DNA of 64,000 nt, from NCBI RefSeq assembly GCF_042477335.2, contig NC_091247.1, positions 44,384,501-44,448,500 of the forward strand. The letters are read 5' to 3'. The number at the start of each line of letters is the position of its first letter. Positions within the stretch are counted from its first letter, which is position 1. The position numbers were made by a program, and so were the translations under genes. The notes under the pieces were generated by a model. It saw only the letters and a list, made by a program, of their open reading frames with translations. It made no database searches and had not been told where the DNA came from. This stretch comes from Ovis canadensis. Its lineage: Eukaryota > Chordata > Mammalia > Artiodactyla > Bovidae. Shown in pieces: positions 42,401-57,400 of the stretch.

Positions 42401-45400
42401 ATCATTGAACGGTTGCCAAAATCAGTATTGATTTTTGTATGTGAAATCAGTTTGATTTTTCTTGTTTTGAGTGCCTCCTGGTTCATCTCTCTCTCTCTTT
42501 TTGGTAGAACTGTATTGCTGTTGATAAGAATTATCCTTGAATATTGCCAGTGTGTGGATAATATCCCATCTGTGACTACTGACATGCTCACTCGTCTATC
42601 AGACTTATTGAAGGTATGTATGATTTCACTTTTATGGAAAAATAGTTGGAAGAAGTAATAGATTAGGGTGTGAGTAATCTTCCAACTCTTAGACATTTCA
42701 AGGTCATGGTATCTTTAAGACATTAATTTTGTGACATTTGGCTGTGGTTGATTCACAACATGTTATCTGAAGGCCACCTTCTTCCTTCTCACTCAACGTT
42801 TAGTGATTCCTCATTACACCTATAGAGTTGTTAATGACATTGGAGACAGGAGTTGATTTGTTCGTTAGGTGCTGAACATGACTGAGGCCACTTAGGTCAA
42901 AAAACCTGGACTGGTTTCAAATGTGCATGGAAGGAATTCACTGAACTTTACAAAATTCATCTCACTAAGGTTAGAGATTTTTCTTTAAATCATTCTTTCA
43001 GAACCATTGATGTGAACTGAAACTGTGGTGATAGTTTTATTCAGCCATTTGATATTAATAGATATTTTAAACTGCTAGATAGAAAAAAGGCTTTATTTTT
43101 TCAAATACCTAATCTATCAATTAATTCTATCCCAAAGTTGTCATATTTTAGTCCAGAAAGATTTTGTTACCCTTTTGAAAATAGGACTATCCAATTACAA
43201 AGACTAAAACAACAAGTTTTGTGATTGCAAATTCAAGATTAATTTTTGAACAACTGATTTTTAGAATTTCTCAACTTTTTCCTACCAGACTGTAAATACT
43301 ATTATTGGGAAACATCCCCTTTTTTTTTCTGTCATTACATAAACAAATCCTAATTGCTCCTACTAGAAAAATTCATTTCGTCCTTGAATAAGAGAAAAGA
43401 GGAATGTATTATTAGAATTAACACATTGCCAGCATATAAAGTGTAGTTTTTAATAAATTGTTGGTTTTTTTCTCTTCCTTCCTTTGTTAGTACTTCAATT
43501 CAAGAAGTTGCCAGTTAGTTCTTGGAGCTGGTGCACTGCAAGTTGTTGGACTAAAAACAATAACTACAAAAAATTTGGGTATGGATTCTTGCATTTAATT
43601 TACATGCTGAGGCATTTCAGTGATGTCACTATGCTTAGGTTTTTATTATATGTGGTTTTTTTGTGCCTCTAACCAAAGGCTCTAAAAGTAGCTGTTCTAC
43701 TTTACTTTTTTTATGTATTGCCATAATTGAAAAATAACTTCTGGAGAAATGTTACAAGGAATTTTTAGTTTAATAAATGTAAGTTATTAGAAGTTACACT
43801 ACTGTTAAAAAATGTTAAAATATAATATGTATTAAGTACATAAGTGTGTATGGGGTGAAAGGTATCAATGTCATGAGAATCAGTTGTCCCCTTAGCTTCC
43901 TCATGCCATTCTACCCACAGCTTGAGTCCATTGGGAAAATTAGCATAATTCATTACATCATTCAGTATCAAATGATTTTCTTCAACAAAATGAAATATGT
44001 TGCTTTCTGTCACTGTGTCCTCCATTTATGTAATAAACTTGGGTCTGTAGAAAATTGATTTTTTACATAGTTTGATAGGTAATTAAAGTCAGCTAATACC
44101 TTTTTTTCCTCCATGTTATGTCCATCTCCTGGATCTTCAGCTCTTTCTTCACGCTGTTTGCAGTTAATTGTGCACTACATTCCTGTGATCCGGGCTCATT
44201 TTGAAGCTCGACTGCAACCTAAGCAATACAGTATGCTTAGGCATTTTGATCATATCACTAAGGTACCTTTTCATGTATTTTCTACTGGAGTTTCATAAAT
44301 TTTAACTCCTTAATTGTTAAGTATTTTAGATGTGTCCCAGGTCTTTAATGTACAATGTTATTTCTCATTATAGGACTACCATGACCACATAGCTGAAATA
44401 TCAGCTAAGCTTGTAGCGATAATGGATAGCTTATTTGACAAGCTGTTATCTAAGGTAATGATTTATGGAAATTATTAAGCTTTGCTTAAAAGCGTTGTGA
44501 CTTTTCACAGTTAGTTCTAACAAGTCAAAATTCTTCAGAATTTAGGGAAAAACTTGAATGTTCAGATCACCCAAATAGTTGATCTTCATTTCCTAAAGGA
44601 TTTGAGGATAGGGATGAGGGAAGATGATTTCAAAGATGAGAGAGACCCTTTATAGAAGTAATTTTATATTAGCTGCATTGAAAATTATGTATCTTCTTAA
44701 AAACATATTTTAGTTTGAAAGCTTCCAGAGATAGAATTGAGAAAATAAAAATCAAAATAGGGAAAAAATTAAATTATTTGTGATAAAGTGTGTTACTTTA
44801 TTTTTTAGGCTAAAAAGCAGAGCCTGAAGTGCTGGGTTATTTCTATCATAGATACTCAGTTTCAGTATTTGTTTCTTATTTGCTTCCCATTCTAAATAGG
44901 TCATTAAAAGTAGCACTGTTTTCTAAAGAATTCTTAATCACATGGAGAGTATCTTCAGAAAAATGTCACTTAATCAGGCCTAGTCACTTTTGCCCTATCT
45001 CTCACTCTTTACTTTCCCTAAATTACTCAGTACATGTTTTAGAGAGAAAGCAGAAATCTCATAACTTGAGAGTTTGAAGCTTTGTTTAGTTTATACTTTT
45101 GCCCCAGAGCATTTTTAGAGTAATCTCATAAAGCAAGGCACTTTGATATGTTTTTCCTTCCACTTGGATCCTTCAAATTCTGAGGTGGCAAGAGCAGCAG
45201 ACACATAAAAATTATAAAAAGACGAGATACAGTGGTGCCCATTAATACACAAATCTTTGAAGTTGACAGTGAGAAAGCAGTGATTGGAAAATAAGATTGT
45301 GTTGTTTAATGTTTAGTTCTCAAACATTTTGGTCATAGGACCTCCTTTACATTCTTAAAAATAATTGAGGACCCCCAAATAGCTTTTGTTTATGCAGATA

Positions 45401-48400
45401 TAGCTATTAGTGAGTATCATATTAGAAATTAAAACTAAAAAGATTTAAAACTCATCTAGAAAAATGGTACTGATGAACCTATTTGCAGGGCAATAATAGA
45501 GACACAGATGTAGAGAACGGATCTGACACAGTGGGGAAAGGAGAGAGTAGGATGAATTGAGAGTAGCGTTGAAATAGATATATTACCATTTGTGAAATAG
45601 ATAGTTGGTGGGAAGTTGCTGTAGAGCACAGGGAGCTCAGCTTGGTGCTCTGTGACAGCCTGAGAAGGGTGGGATAGGGGTTTCAGGGCAAGCTCAGGAG
45701 GAAGGGGATATATGTATGTAGATGGCTGATTCATGTTGTTATATGGCAGAAATCAGCACAACATTGTGGAGAAATTATCCTCCAATTAAAAATAAAAATT
45801 TGTTTTAAAAGAATAAAGAAACTTAAGGAATTTACAGTTGTGTGCAGACATACCTATATTATGCCCTCTAAATTACTAGTTTTGTGTGAAGAAAAATTAT
45901 TTAGAAATTCTCTATTTTCTTCATGGTTGTGAAATGCAAGCTAAATTCAAAAACAGTTCCATTCCACCAGTTTCCTCTTTGATATATGACATTCTTCTGT
46001 GTGCCAAAAGTCAATGAATAATGCATGTAACTACCCTAAGAAGTTTACCATCTAATACAGCAGAGGACTTAACACCTAACAATATAGAGTAAAGTGAAAG
46101 TGAAAGTGTTAGTCGTTCAGTTGAATCCAACTCTTTGTGACCCCATGAACTGCAGCCTGCCAGGCTCTTCTGTCCATGGAATTCTACAGGCAAGAATACT
46201 GGAGCAGGTTGCCATTTCCTACTTCAGGGGATCTTCCTGACCCAGGGATAGAACCCAGATCTCCTGCATTGCAGGAAGATTCTTTACCATCTGAGCCACC
46301 AGGGTGATAATGTGAAAATGAAGTCGCTCAGTCATGTCCGACTCTTTGCGACCCCATAGACTGTAGCCTACCAGGCTCCTCTGTCCATGGGATTTTCCAG
46401 GCAATAGTACCGGAGTGGATTGCCATTTCCTTCTCCAGGGGATTTTTCCAATCCAGGGATCAAACCCAGGTCTCCCGCAATGAAGACAGACGCTTTACTG
46501 TCTGAGCCAAATGTAGAGTAAGGTAAATGTTAAATAGTGAGACTAATAATGAGCTGGGGAATAGAATGAAGCAAATCCAAAAAATGCTGGTACTCTTAAA
46601 ACCTTTTCTTTATTCTATCAGGTCATCCAGAGTTTTTGAACAAGAATTGGGACTATGGCTAGACTTTTTCCTATAACATTTTATTGCATTCTTTTTGGTA
46701 AAGAAAAATAAAGAAGATAATGTAATGGACTTCCCATGTATTTATCACGTGTATTTAACTATCATTAACATTTTTCTTTTTTTGTTGAAATATTCTGTGG
46801 TTAGTTTGAGGCCCTGTAACATTTCATCCCTAAGTACTTAAGAATATATTTCTAAAAATTTGGGGAGGGATACTTTTTTTATATAATCACATGACTATAT
46901 CTAACCAGCAAAATTTACAATAATTCCTTATTATCATCTAATACGTATTCCTATTTGAAACTTATCAGTTGTCCTAAGAAGTTATTTTACAATAATTTGT
47001 TTGAACAAAGGCTTTTACATGATCTACATATTACATTATGTAGAGGTTATTATGCCTCTTAAGTCTTTTATAAACTTCAAACATCTCCCTCCCCATTTTT
47101 TATGTCTTTTTTTAATGTTAAGAATGTGGCTAGACATTTGCAACTTTGTGTTTTCTTTACTACCATCCCCACTGATGACTTTTCATGTTACCCCTACATG
47201 TTACATTTTCCCTGTATAGCGCTCAGTCATATCCAACTGTTTGCGACTCCATGACTCAAGTCTGCCAGGCTCCTCTGTCCCCAGGGATTCTCCAGGCAAA
47301 AATACTGGAGTGGGTTGCCATGCCCTCTTCAAGTCTCTCAGTCATGTCCAACTCTTTGTGACCCCATGGACTATACAATCCATGAAATTCTCTAGGCCAG
47401 AATACAGGAGTAAGTAGCCTTTCTCTTCTCCAGGGGATCTTCCCAACCCAGGGATCAAGCCCAGCTCTCCGACATTGCAGGCAGATTCTTTATCAGTTGA
47501 GCCACAAAGGAAGCCCTGTATTATCAAGTCTGTATACCACTCCCTGCTCTACTTGCTTCCATGGGTTGCCCAGGAGTTTGGTCCAGTTTTTAATTCATAC
47601 CAAAATAGCAGAGTGTTTGATTTGGGTTAGTCTCTCAATTTTTAGCTTTTCGTTTTCTTACCTGGAATTTTAATTTGGGGAAAGATGAATAGCATAGTAA
47701 TAAAATATAGGTTGATTCTAAGAAGCTAGTAAGTAAGGGTACGTTTCCTTGAGCAGAATAAAGCATTAACATCTAATGATACTACTGGCTAGACTAATGT
47801 CCCAGCCACCATTAATTCATGTTGAGTTAAATTGTGTTAGGTTAACAGAGATACACAAAAGTGAAGGAACCTTTTATCTTGTCCCCAAATAGTAAAATAT
47901 CTAGTATGATAATTATATCAGTAACTATTGCAGGAGGTAGATTATATAAAGTATCATAATAAAGTAAGGAAATGATTCAGTGCTGTTGAAGCTTTTAATG
48001 TTTTGAAAGACATGGTTGTTAGCTGGGGAAGTAGGTCTGGGAAAGCTTAATAGATGAGGCATGCATATAAAGTTTGCTTTTCACAATTAGAATGGGCTTC
48101 CCTGGTGGCTTGATGGTAAAGAATCCACTTGCTGATGCAGGAGACACAGGTTCAGTCCCTGGGTTGGGAAGATCCCCTGGAGAAGGAGATGGCAACCCAT
48201 TGCAGTATTCTTGCCCAGGAAATCCCATGGAAAGAGGAGCCTGGCAGGCTACATATGGTTGCAAAAGAGTCGGACATGAGTTAGCAACTAAACAACAACA
48301 AGTAGAGCCGATTAAGTTGAGGCAAAGAGATACACTGAGGTAACAGCGTGAGTAGACATATTGATTGGAATCATAATAAGGAAGTTTAGTGTCAGGTTTT

Positions 48401-51400
48401 GGAGTTAGGTAGACCTAAGTTCAGAGAAGGCAATGGCACCCCACTCCAGTACTCTTGCCTGGAAAATCCCTTGGACAGAGGAGCCTGGTAGGCTGCAGTC
48501 CATGGGGTCGCTGAGAGTCAGACACGACTAAGCGACTTCACTTTCACTTTTCACTTTCATGCATTGGAGAAGGAAATGGCAACCCACTCCAGTGTTCTTG
48601 CCTGGAGAATCCCAGGGATGGGGGAGCCTGGTAGGCTGCCATCTATGGGGTCGCACAGGGTCGGACATGACTGAAGCGACTTAGCAGCAGCAGCAGACCT
48701 AAGTTCAAATTCCATGTTTGTCACACATGAGCCATTGAAGAACCTTCAGCAAATTCTTAATTTATTTAAGCCTCAGTTTCTATCTCTAAATGGGGATGAT
48801 AATAAAAATCTCATAAAGATGTAATGAGGATTTATGAGATAATATATGTGGAGCACTTTTCTTTTATCATATCTTTGTATCTGACTAGAGACAGTTCCAG
48901 TAAACATTGATTGCTAATGCTTTTGCTGTTGTTTTTAATAATAACAAAAGTAAGTAATTCTATATAGCTAATGTATTAGGGTGGGTAAGCCCAAGAGTAG
49001 AGTGGGAGATATGTTGGAAAGGTAGAAGAGGGTGTTGACTACCAGTGGAAAGCTAAGCAGTTTAAGTCAGGTTGATGGAGGTACAATTTATGTTGAGTAA
49101 AAGTCATCCTCAGTATATAGTTTGATGAATGTTAACCTGAATGAGGTAGTAGAAGGACTACTAAACACCCTCTAGGGCATTTTTGAAGTTAATCCTTTCC
49201 CAATACCCCAAAACCATGACAACCACTGATGTGATTTTCTTCTATTTAGTTTTGTCTTTTCCAGTATGTCTTATAAATGGAATTATACAGAATTAACATC
49301 TTGTCCCAGGTTCCTTTCATTTAGCATAATGCTTTTGAAATTCATGGATGTTATCACATGTGTTAATATCTTGTTCATTTTTATTATAAAGTGGTATTGA
49401 TTAAAGTACTACTATTTGTTTATCCATTTGATAAATAGATGTTTGGATTTTCTCCAGTTTCTGGCTGTTATGAATAATATACATTCATGGACACATCTTT
49501 GTATGGGCATGTGTTTTCTTTTGTGTTAATGCTTGAATATATTGATGTTGGCATAGAAATGTAAAACTTTATGGCAACTTTATTAAAAAAACTGCCAAAT
49601 TATTTTCCAAAGTGACTGTACAATTTCATGATGTGTAAGACTTCTGGATACTCTTTTATCTTCACCAGCTCTGTCTGTTGTCTGTTTTTTAACATTAGTC
49701 TTCTAGTGGGTCTGCATTGAGTGATATCTCATTGTGGTTTTAATTTCTATAATGACTAATATGTTGAGTATCTTTTCATGTGATAGTTTGTCATCCGTAC
49801 CTTATCTGTGGCAGTTTTTTGGTTGTCACAGTTTCGTGTGGAATGGTACTAGTAATTAGTGAGTAGAGACTTAGGATGCTACCGAATATCCTACAATACA
49901 CAGGACAGCCCCCACAACAAAAAATTATCTAGCTCAGAATGTCAGTAGTGTAGAGGTTTAGAAATTCTGACCTAGAGTACTAACTAATGCATAAAATAAT
50001 GTAAAAGTATAATTGGTGAGACTTAGTCACTGATTCAATACAAGGAAACAAAGAAAAGAAGGGGTTAAAAACTTAAGTTGGAGATTTCAAGTCTGTGTAA
50101 CCAGGAGGATGGTAATACTGGTAATAGTAATTGAAACAGGTGAGAGAGCAGGTTTGGGAAAGCTCATGGTAAGCTCAAATGTGGATTGGAGCATGTAACG
50201 AATGTAATAAAGGGGAGCATGTAATAAAGTGGTTCATAACTAGAGATATATTAGAAGTCATGGGATTGAACAACATTGATAAGAGAAATGTGAGGAAGAT
50301 AAGAGAGGATTAATATTAAAGTTGCTTTGCACTTAGGAGCAGAGAAGGCAATGGCACCCCACTCCAGTACTTTTGCCTGGAAAATCCCATGGATGGAGGA
50401 GCCTGGTGGGCTGCAGTCCATGGGGTCGCTAGAGTCGGACACGACTGAGTGACTTCACTTTCACTTTTCACTTTCATGCATTGGAGAAGGAAATGGTAAC
50501 CCACTCCAGTGTTCTTGCCTGGAGAATCCCAGGGACGGGGGAGCCTGGTGGGCTGCTGTCTATGGGGTCGCACAGAGTCGGACATGACTGAAGCGACTTA
50601 GCAGCAGCAGCAGCAGCAGTCCATCTCTAGGGCTTCCCAGGTTGCACCATGGTAAAGAATCTGCCTACCAGTGCAGGAGATGCAAGAGATGCAGTTCCAT
50701 CTCTGAGTCAGGATCCTCTGGAGTAAGGAATGGTAGCCTAGTGCAGTATTCTGGCCTGGAATATTCCATAGACAAAGGAGCCTGGTGGGCTACAGTCCAT
50801 AGGGTCGCAAAGAGTCAGACCGTGACTGAGCAACACATCACACGGCCCTCTTATGAAGGGGAGCAGTCTGTGTTCTTAGCCACTAAATTATGCTGGCTGT
50901 CTCAAAGTAGATTAGAATTTTTGATGAAAAAATTTTGAGATTTGCATGAGTAGCACAGAAATAGTTGAAGTGTAAGCTTCAACTATATCAGAGTTAGATG
51001 TGTAAGGGCAGAAAATAATATGTTTTAGGGAACAGTGGGGATAGTACATATTACAGAGGACATGAATATAATTCTCATTATTTTTCCCTGCCAGTATGAA
51101 GTGAAAGCTCCCGTTCCTTCTGCCTGTTTCAGGAATATTTGTAAGCAAATGGCAAAAATGCATGAAGCTATATTTGATCTCCTTCCTGAAGAACAAACGC
51201 AAGTGAGTAGTAATTCCTAAAACTATTATATATATCATAATATACATGCAGAATTGAAGTGTTTTTATATACTGTTGGCACATGTAAGCTTAGTTCATGT
51301 TCCAATATGATCATTATTATTTTTTTCCAGTTGTTATATTGACTTGTGGAACATGGATAGAAATTTCTGATTTCAAAGCCCTCCTTGCCCTGACAGGCTA

Positions 51401-54400
51401 GTGCAGTGGTAGCTTTGCTCTGTGGCCAGCCATTCTAAAAAGCACATTTTTATTTGTCCATTGGGTCATCAGAAGTCCCAGATTCTACCAACATTATTTA
51501 TTACGTTATTGGTTTGAAAATCAGGGTTAGCATTTAACCAGTGAATAGTAGAATAAGTTACACATTGATTATAATCCAAATTGGATAGGGAAGGAATTAC
51601 TGTTTGACTTAATAACTCAAATCAGTATACTTTAATGTTTGTTAGGTCAGCATAAATGATGTGTAGTAGGCACAAATCAGGAAAAATAGCAAAATGGGTA
51701 GACTTTAGCATCTCTTGCCTATGAAGTATCCACCCTCTGCCTCTACTGTTTTCCCTACACTATCATCAGTGTTCTCTTCACTTTTCCATGACATTCCTAC
51801 CCCTGACTTCCCTCAATTCCGTTTCCTAGTAGTACTTTAAAGGTTCTAGTACTTCTTTTTTTCAGTCTTCTTTATCCACCTTAGTTTGTTCCCTTTATAC
51901 CAGGTGATCAATCAAGCTTAGTTGTATTTAGGGTCTGGAAGATCCCCTGGAGGAGGGCATGGCAACCCACTCCAGTGTTCTTGCTGGAGAGTCCCATGGA
52001 CAGAGGAGCCTGGCGGGCTACAGTCCACGGGCTTGCAAAGAGTCAGACATGACTGAAGCGACTTAACAAACACAGTGTTATAATTAGTACAAGCCTAGTT
52101 GTTATATGACTAATGATCTTAGCTTTCACTGGAATTTTTGCTCTTCAGACAAATTTCTTATTTCAGTTTGTCTCTAATTGGTTGAGTGCATAGCATTGGT
52201 ATTTGGGAGCAAAGTGTAGGTTTTGTAGTGTCTCTTCCCTGCTTTTTCTTCTGCTGGTCTCCTTTTCCACACCACCTTGAACTTCCATCTTATACTAGCT
52301 ATTACCATCTTCTCATGTTTTCCTAGGTTTTTATTAATCATACTAACTTTATGAATAAATATCATCCACCATCTCTGGGGTCACTGAGGACTTAGGAGGA
52401 GCTTTGAGATATGGAGCACCCACTAGGGTCTCTTTTTTCCTTTCTCAGTCTTCCTAGCCAAACCATCATTTTCATTCCATATGCAAGATCCCCCACCTCT
52501 GACATTCCGACCTTCTGAATTTGCCCTCTGAGTTCTAATTCTGGAGCAGGACTTAGCCAGGTCAGTGAGCTGAATACACAGGTATTTCGTGTATTTTTAT
52601 CTGCATCTTCATGTAAAGTGAACTCTTTTCAAACCTGGGCACAAAGTATAGATTTTATGTCGTTATTGTCATTTGAGTACCAGTGATTCCATAAAACTTC
52701 TTCATAGATGACTTTATATATTTTTGTCATGGAAAATATATTTCACAAAATTGTTCCCATAGATTAATTTTATATAATTTCAGGTCAGGCATTTCCCAAA
52801 GAATTACTGGGCCATTGCATTAAAAATCTGCATATGGAGTGATAAAATACTTCCAAGTAATTTAGAAGGGTAACAATAGCCTTCCTTTTACCATTGTGAC
52901 TTTTTTCTCTGTCAGGTTCCTAGTTAATGCAGAATTCTCCATCTTTTCTCTATTCTTTTTACCTGTATGGTTCATCCCATTTACATATTCCAGAAGACTT
53001 TTAAGGGGCAGAAAGGCAGTAGTAAATCATATCACTAAAAGGAGTACTGCTGTGAAAGGCAAAAAGAGCTTTTACCCAACTAAGGAGAAAAACTATACTG
53101 AAATAGCAATTCTGTACTTTCAGAGGAGCATTGTAAAAGTATATGTCAAAGCAAAAAAATTTTCTCCAAATAATATTAATTACTTTTATCTTCTGTGTCA
53201 GTAGAGCTTTAAGAATCTTAGTTTTGTTTCTTTTCCAGATGTTATTTTTAAGAATTAATGCAAGTTACAAACTCCACTTGAAAAAGCAATTATCTCACTT
53301 AAATGTGATAAATGATGGAGGACCTCAAAATGGGTATGTTTTCAACATATTTTTACCGCATACTACCATATTGAGTTGTTTGATTAGTTTTTATTCATTA
53401 CAATGTCCTTTACCACTGTAATCTTGCCAGGGCCCGACAGTTGTAAAATCAGCAATCTTTGCCTTTTTTTTTTTTTTTCCCTCTGTGGAGGTGCTGTATC
53501 TCTATATCTATCTGTCTGTTTATGTTAAAGTGTTTTATAAATGGTCAGTTAGTTAACTGACATTACAGGTCTACTTTGAGGCAGTGTGCATTAGTAGCAC
53601 CTCCTTAGGTAGGTCACCCAGTAGTCTTCAGCTGTCCAGACAGGACTTAAAGTCCTACTTTGTACCTGTATGACCATGAGAAAGTCACTTAAACTCTGCC
53701 TTATGTATAAAATGAGAGTGATAAAAATCTCTTTAATTCCTCCACAGGGTTACAAAAAATAATGTGCATATATTTTCTTGTAAGCCATTGAACAAATTTT
53801 ATGTATTATTGGTAAAATAATATGACATATAAAACATAAGATTTAGAATCAGAAAACTTGGGTTAAGTTTGGCCACTTACTAGCTCTATAACTGAGCAAG
53901 TCACTTAATATCTCTGAGCCTTAATATTTCTTATATTGGGAATGATAAGTTCTGTCACAGAATTTTTCTTAAGAGCAATGTAGGTTAGGATATGAATTTA
54001 AAGATTATATAAAATGCAAGGCACTGATCATATAAGTTACACCTTAGTATGATTTCTGTACTCTGTTACCTGTTCATGGATTTTTAGGAATGGAATATTT
54101 TTTTTCCCCATTAAAGACATTCAGGCTTAAATTTCAAACTTACAGGGACAAATGTAAAAACCATATTTTGGAATCAGAAGTTGGCTTTGCCCTTAAAAAA
54201 AAAAGTATGTTTGACCCTTGAATGGTAGGGAAGGGCATTAGGTGTGCTGCCCTCTAGCAGTTGAAAAATTTGAGAATAACTTAAGGACTTGGCCCTCCAT
54301 ATACAGGGTTTCTCTGTACCCACAATTCCATATTCACAGATTCAACCAATTGCAGATCATATAATGCTCTAATATTTACTATTTTTAAAAAATGGACCCA

Positions 54401-57400
54401 CACAGTTAAAACCTGTGATGTTGGAGAATACAGTAAATTGATTTTGCAGAAAACTATTTGTAAGCTTCAAACTGCTGAATTTGTCTGCCAGGCTGAATTT
54501 AAGTTTTATGTAAAAATCTGATTTTCTTTTGATTGTTACCTGGTTCTTCTTTTTTTAAAGAATGATTTTATTTTCAAAAATTTCAAAGCCACAGAAAAGT
54601 TTAATGACAGTATAATGAATACCAAATATCTCTCAGACACTATTCAAAGAAACCTAATACTGTTTTAAAGTCCTATTCCTCTCATATATTCCTACTTTTA
54701 TTCCCATAACTGAATCTTGCTAGTTGGTTGTTTTCAGACCAGTAGATCTGAAGCATCCAAATTAATTCATCACCTGTTGTTTTCTTTGTTAATATAACTG
54801 TTTGGGGATTGGCACCTTCAAGATCTTCATTGTCTCACACTTTTAAAAACAGTAATACTTAGTAAGTCAAATATGTCTTTGACTGATCCCTTGACGGATA
54901 GAATTTCCTGAAAACTTACCTCTAGACTCTAGCCAAAGACAGGAATTTTTTTTCCTGAAATGGCTCTAAAATTTTACTTTTTTCAAGCTGAAATTAGGAC
55001 ATAACATAAACATTTCACAGTTAAAAATTCAGTGGCCCTTAGTGCCTTCACAAGCAACACCTCTGTGCAACCACCAGCTTTGTCTAGTTCCACACATTTT
55101 ACAGAATGAAGCAGGGAAAAGGCTAATAGAGTTCTGCCAAGAGAATGGACTGGTCATAGAAAACACCCTCTTCCAACAACACAAGAGAAGACTCTACACA
55201 TGGACATCACCAGATGGTCAATACCGAAATCAGATTGATTATATTCTTTGTAGCCAAAGATGGAGAAGCTCTATACAGTCAGCCAAAACAAGACTGGGAG
55301 AGGACTGTGGCTCAGATCATGAACTCCTTATTGCTAAATTCAGACTTAAATTGAAGAAAGTAGGGAAAACCGCTAGACCATTCAGGTATGACCTAAATCA
55401 AATCCCTACTGATTATACAGTGGAAGTGAGAAAAAGATTTAAGTGAGAAAAAGATCTGATGGACAAAGTGCCTGATGAACTATGGATGGAGGTTCATGAC
55501 ATTGTACAGGAGACAGGGAGCAAGACCATCCCCAAGAAAAAGAAACGCAAAAAAGCAAAATAGCTGTCTGAGGAGGGCTTACAAATAGGTGTGAAAAGAA
55601 GAGAAGCCAAAAGCAAAGGAGAAAAGGAAATATATATCCATTTGAATGCAGAGAATAGCAAGGAGAGATAAGAAAGCCTTGTCAGTGCAGAGAAATAGAG
55701 GAAAACAATAGAATGGGAAAGACTAGGGATCTCTTCAAGAAAATTAGAGATAGCAAGGGAACATTTCATGCAAAGATGGGCTCGATAAAGGACAGAAATG
55801 GTATGGACCTAACAGAAGAACTGTACAAAAAGGATCTTCATGACCCGGATAATCACAATGATGTGATCACTCACCTAGAGCCAGACATCCTGGAATGTGA
55901 AGTCAAGTGGGCCTTAGGAAGCATCACTACGAACAAAGGTAGTGGAGGTGATGGAATTCCAGTTGAGCTATTTCAAATCCTGAAAGATGATGCTGTGAAA
56001 GTGTTGCACTCAATATGCCAGCCAATTTGGAAAATTCAGCAGTGGCCACAGGACTGGAAAAGGTCAGTTTTCATTCCAGTCCCAAAGAAAGGCAATGCCA
56101 AAGAATGCTCAAACTACTGCACAATTGCGCTCATCTCACAGACTAGCAAAGTAATGCTCAAAATTCTCCAACCCAGGCTTCAATGATTCGTGAACTGTGA
56201 ACTTCCAGATGTTCAAGCTGGTTTTAGAAAAGGCAAAGGAACAAGAGATCAAATTGCCAACATCTGCTGGATCATGGCAAAAGCAAGAGAGTTCCAGAAA
56301 ATATCTATTTCTGCTTTATTGACTATGCCAAAGCCTTTGACTTTGTTGATCACAACAAACTTTGGAAAATTCTGAATGAGATGGGAAAACCAGACCACCT
56401 GACCTGCCTCTTGAGAAATCTGTATGCAGGTCAGGAAGCAACAATTATAACTGGACATAGAACAACAGACTGGTTCCAAAGAGGAAAAAGAGTGTCAAGG
56501 CAGTATATTGTCAGCCTGCTTATTAACTTATATGCAAAGTTCATCATTAGAAACGCTGGGCTGGATGAAGCACAATGTGGAATCAAGATAGGTGGGAGAA
56601 ATCTCAATAACCTCAGATATGCAGATGACACCACCCTTATGGCAGAAAGCGAAGAACTAAAGAGCCTCTTGATGAAAGTGAAAGGGGAGAGTGAAAAAGT
56701 TGGCTGGAAGCTCAACTTTCAGGAACAAAGATCATGGCATCTGGTCCCATTACTTCATGGCAAGTAGATGGAGAAACAGTGGAAACAGTGGCAGACCTTA
56801 TTTTTTTAGGCTACAAAATCACTACACCCATAAAATAAAAAGACGCATACTCCTTGGAAGAAAAGTTGTGACCAACCTAGACAGCATATTAAAAAGTAGA
56901 GACATTACTTTGCCAACAAAGGTCCGTTTAGTCAAGTCTATGATTTTTCCAGTAGTCATGGATGGATGTGAAAGTTGGACGATAAAGAAAGCTGAGTGCC
57001 GAAGAATTAATGCTTTTGAACTGTGGTATTGGAGAAGGCTCTTGAGCATCCCTTGGACAGGTAGGAGATCCAACCAGTCCATCCTAAAGGAATTCAGTCC
57101 TGAATGTTCATTGGAAGGACTGATGCTAAAGCTGAAACTCCAATACTTTGGCCATCTGATGCAAAGAGCTGACTCATTTGAAAAAAACGTGATGCTGGGA
57201 AAGATTGAAGTCGAGAGAAGAAGGGGACGACAGATGATGAGATGGTTGGATGGCATGACTGACTCAATGGACATGAGTTTGAGTCAGATCCGGAGTTGGT
57301 GATGGACAGGGAGGCCTGGTGTGCCGCCCTCCATGGGGTTGCAAAGAGTTGGACACGGCTGAGCAACTGAACTGAACTGAAAGTTTTTACTACCTCAAGA

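Noticed and set aside
42290..42658. Plus-strand 122-codon open frame around VPS54 exon 11
   Set aside because: Only 42508-42613 is the real exon; the rest is in-frame read-through of intron, and the splice borders give the known VPS54 protein.
48093..48170. tRNA-like sequence at SINE heads (also 6171, 11471, 17760, 46240, 47460)
   Set aside because: These are tRNA-Glu-derived Bov-tA heads with changed arms and SINE bodies attached; no functional tRNA gene.
50600..50619. CAG/GCA trinucleotide run
   Set aside because: It is the normal tail of Bov-A2; similar runs occur at most Bov-A2 copies here.
55042..57302. Several long open frames (up to about 200 codons) on both strands
   Set aside because: Plus-strand frames are BovB fragments interrupted by stops; minus-strand ones are shadows of the same DNA.
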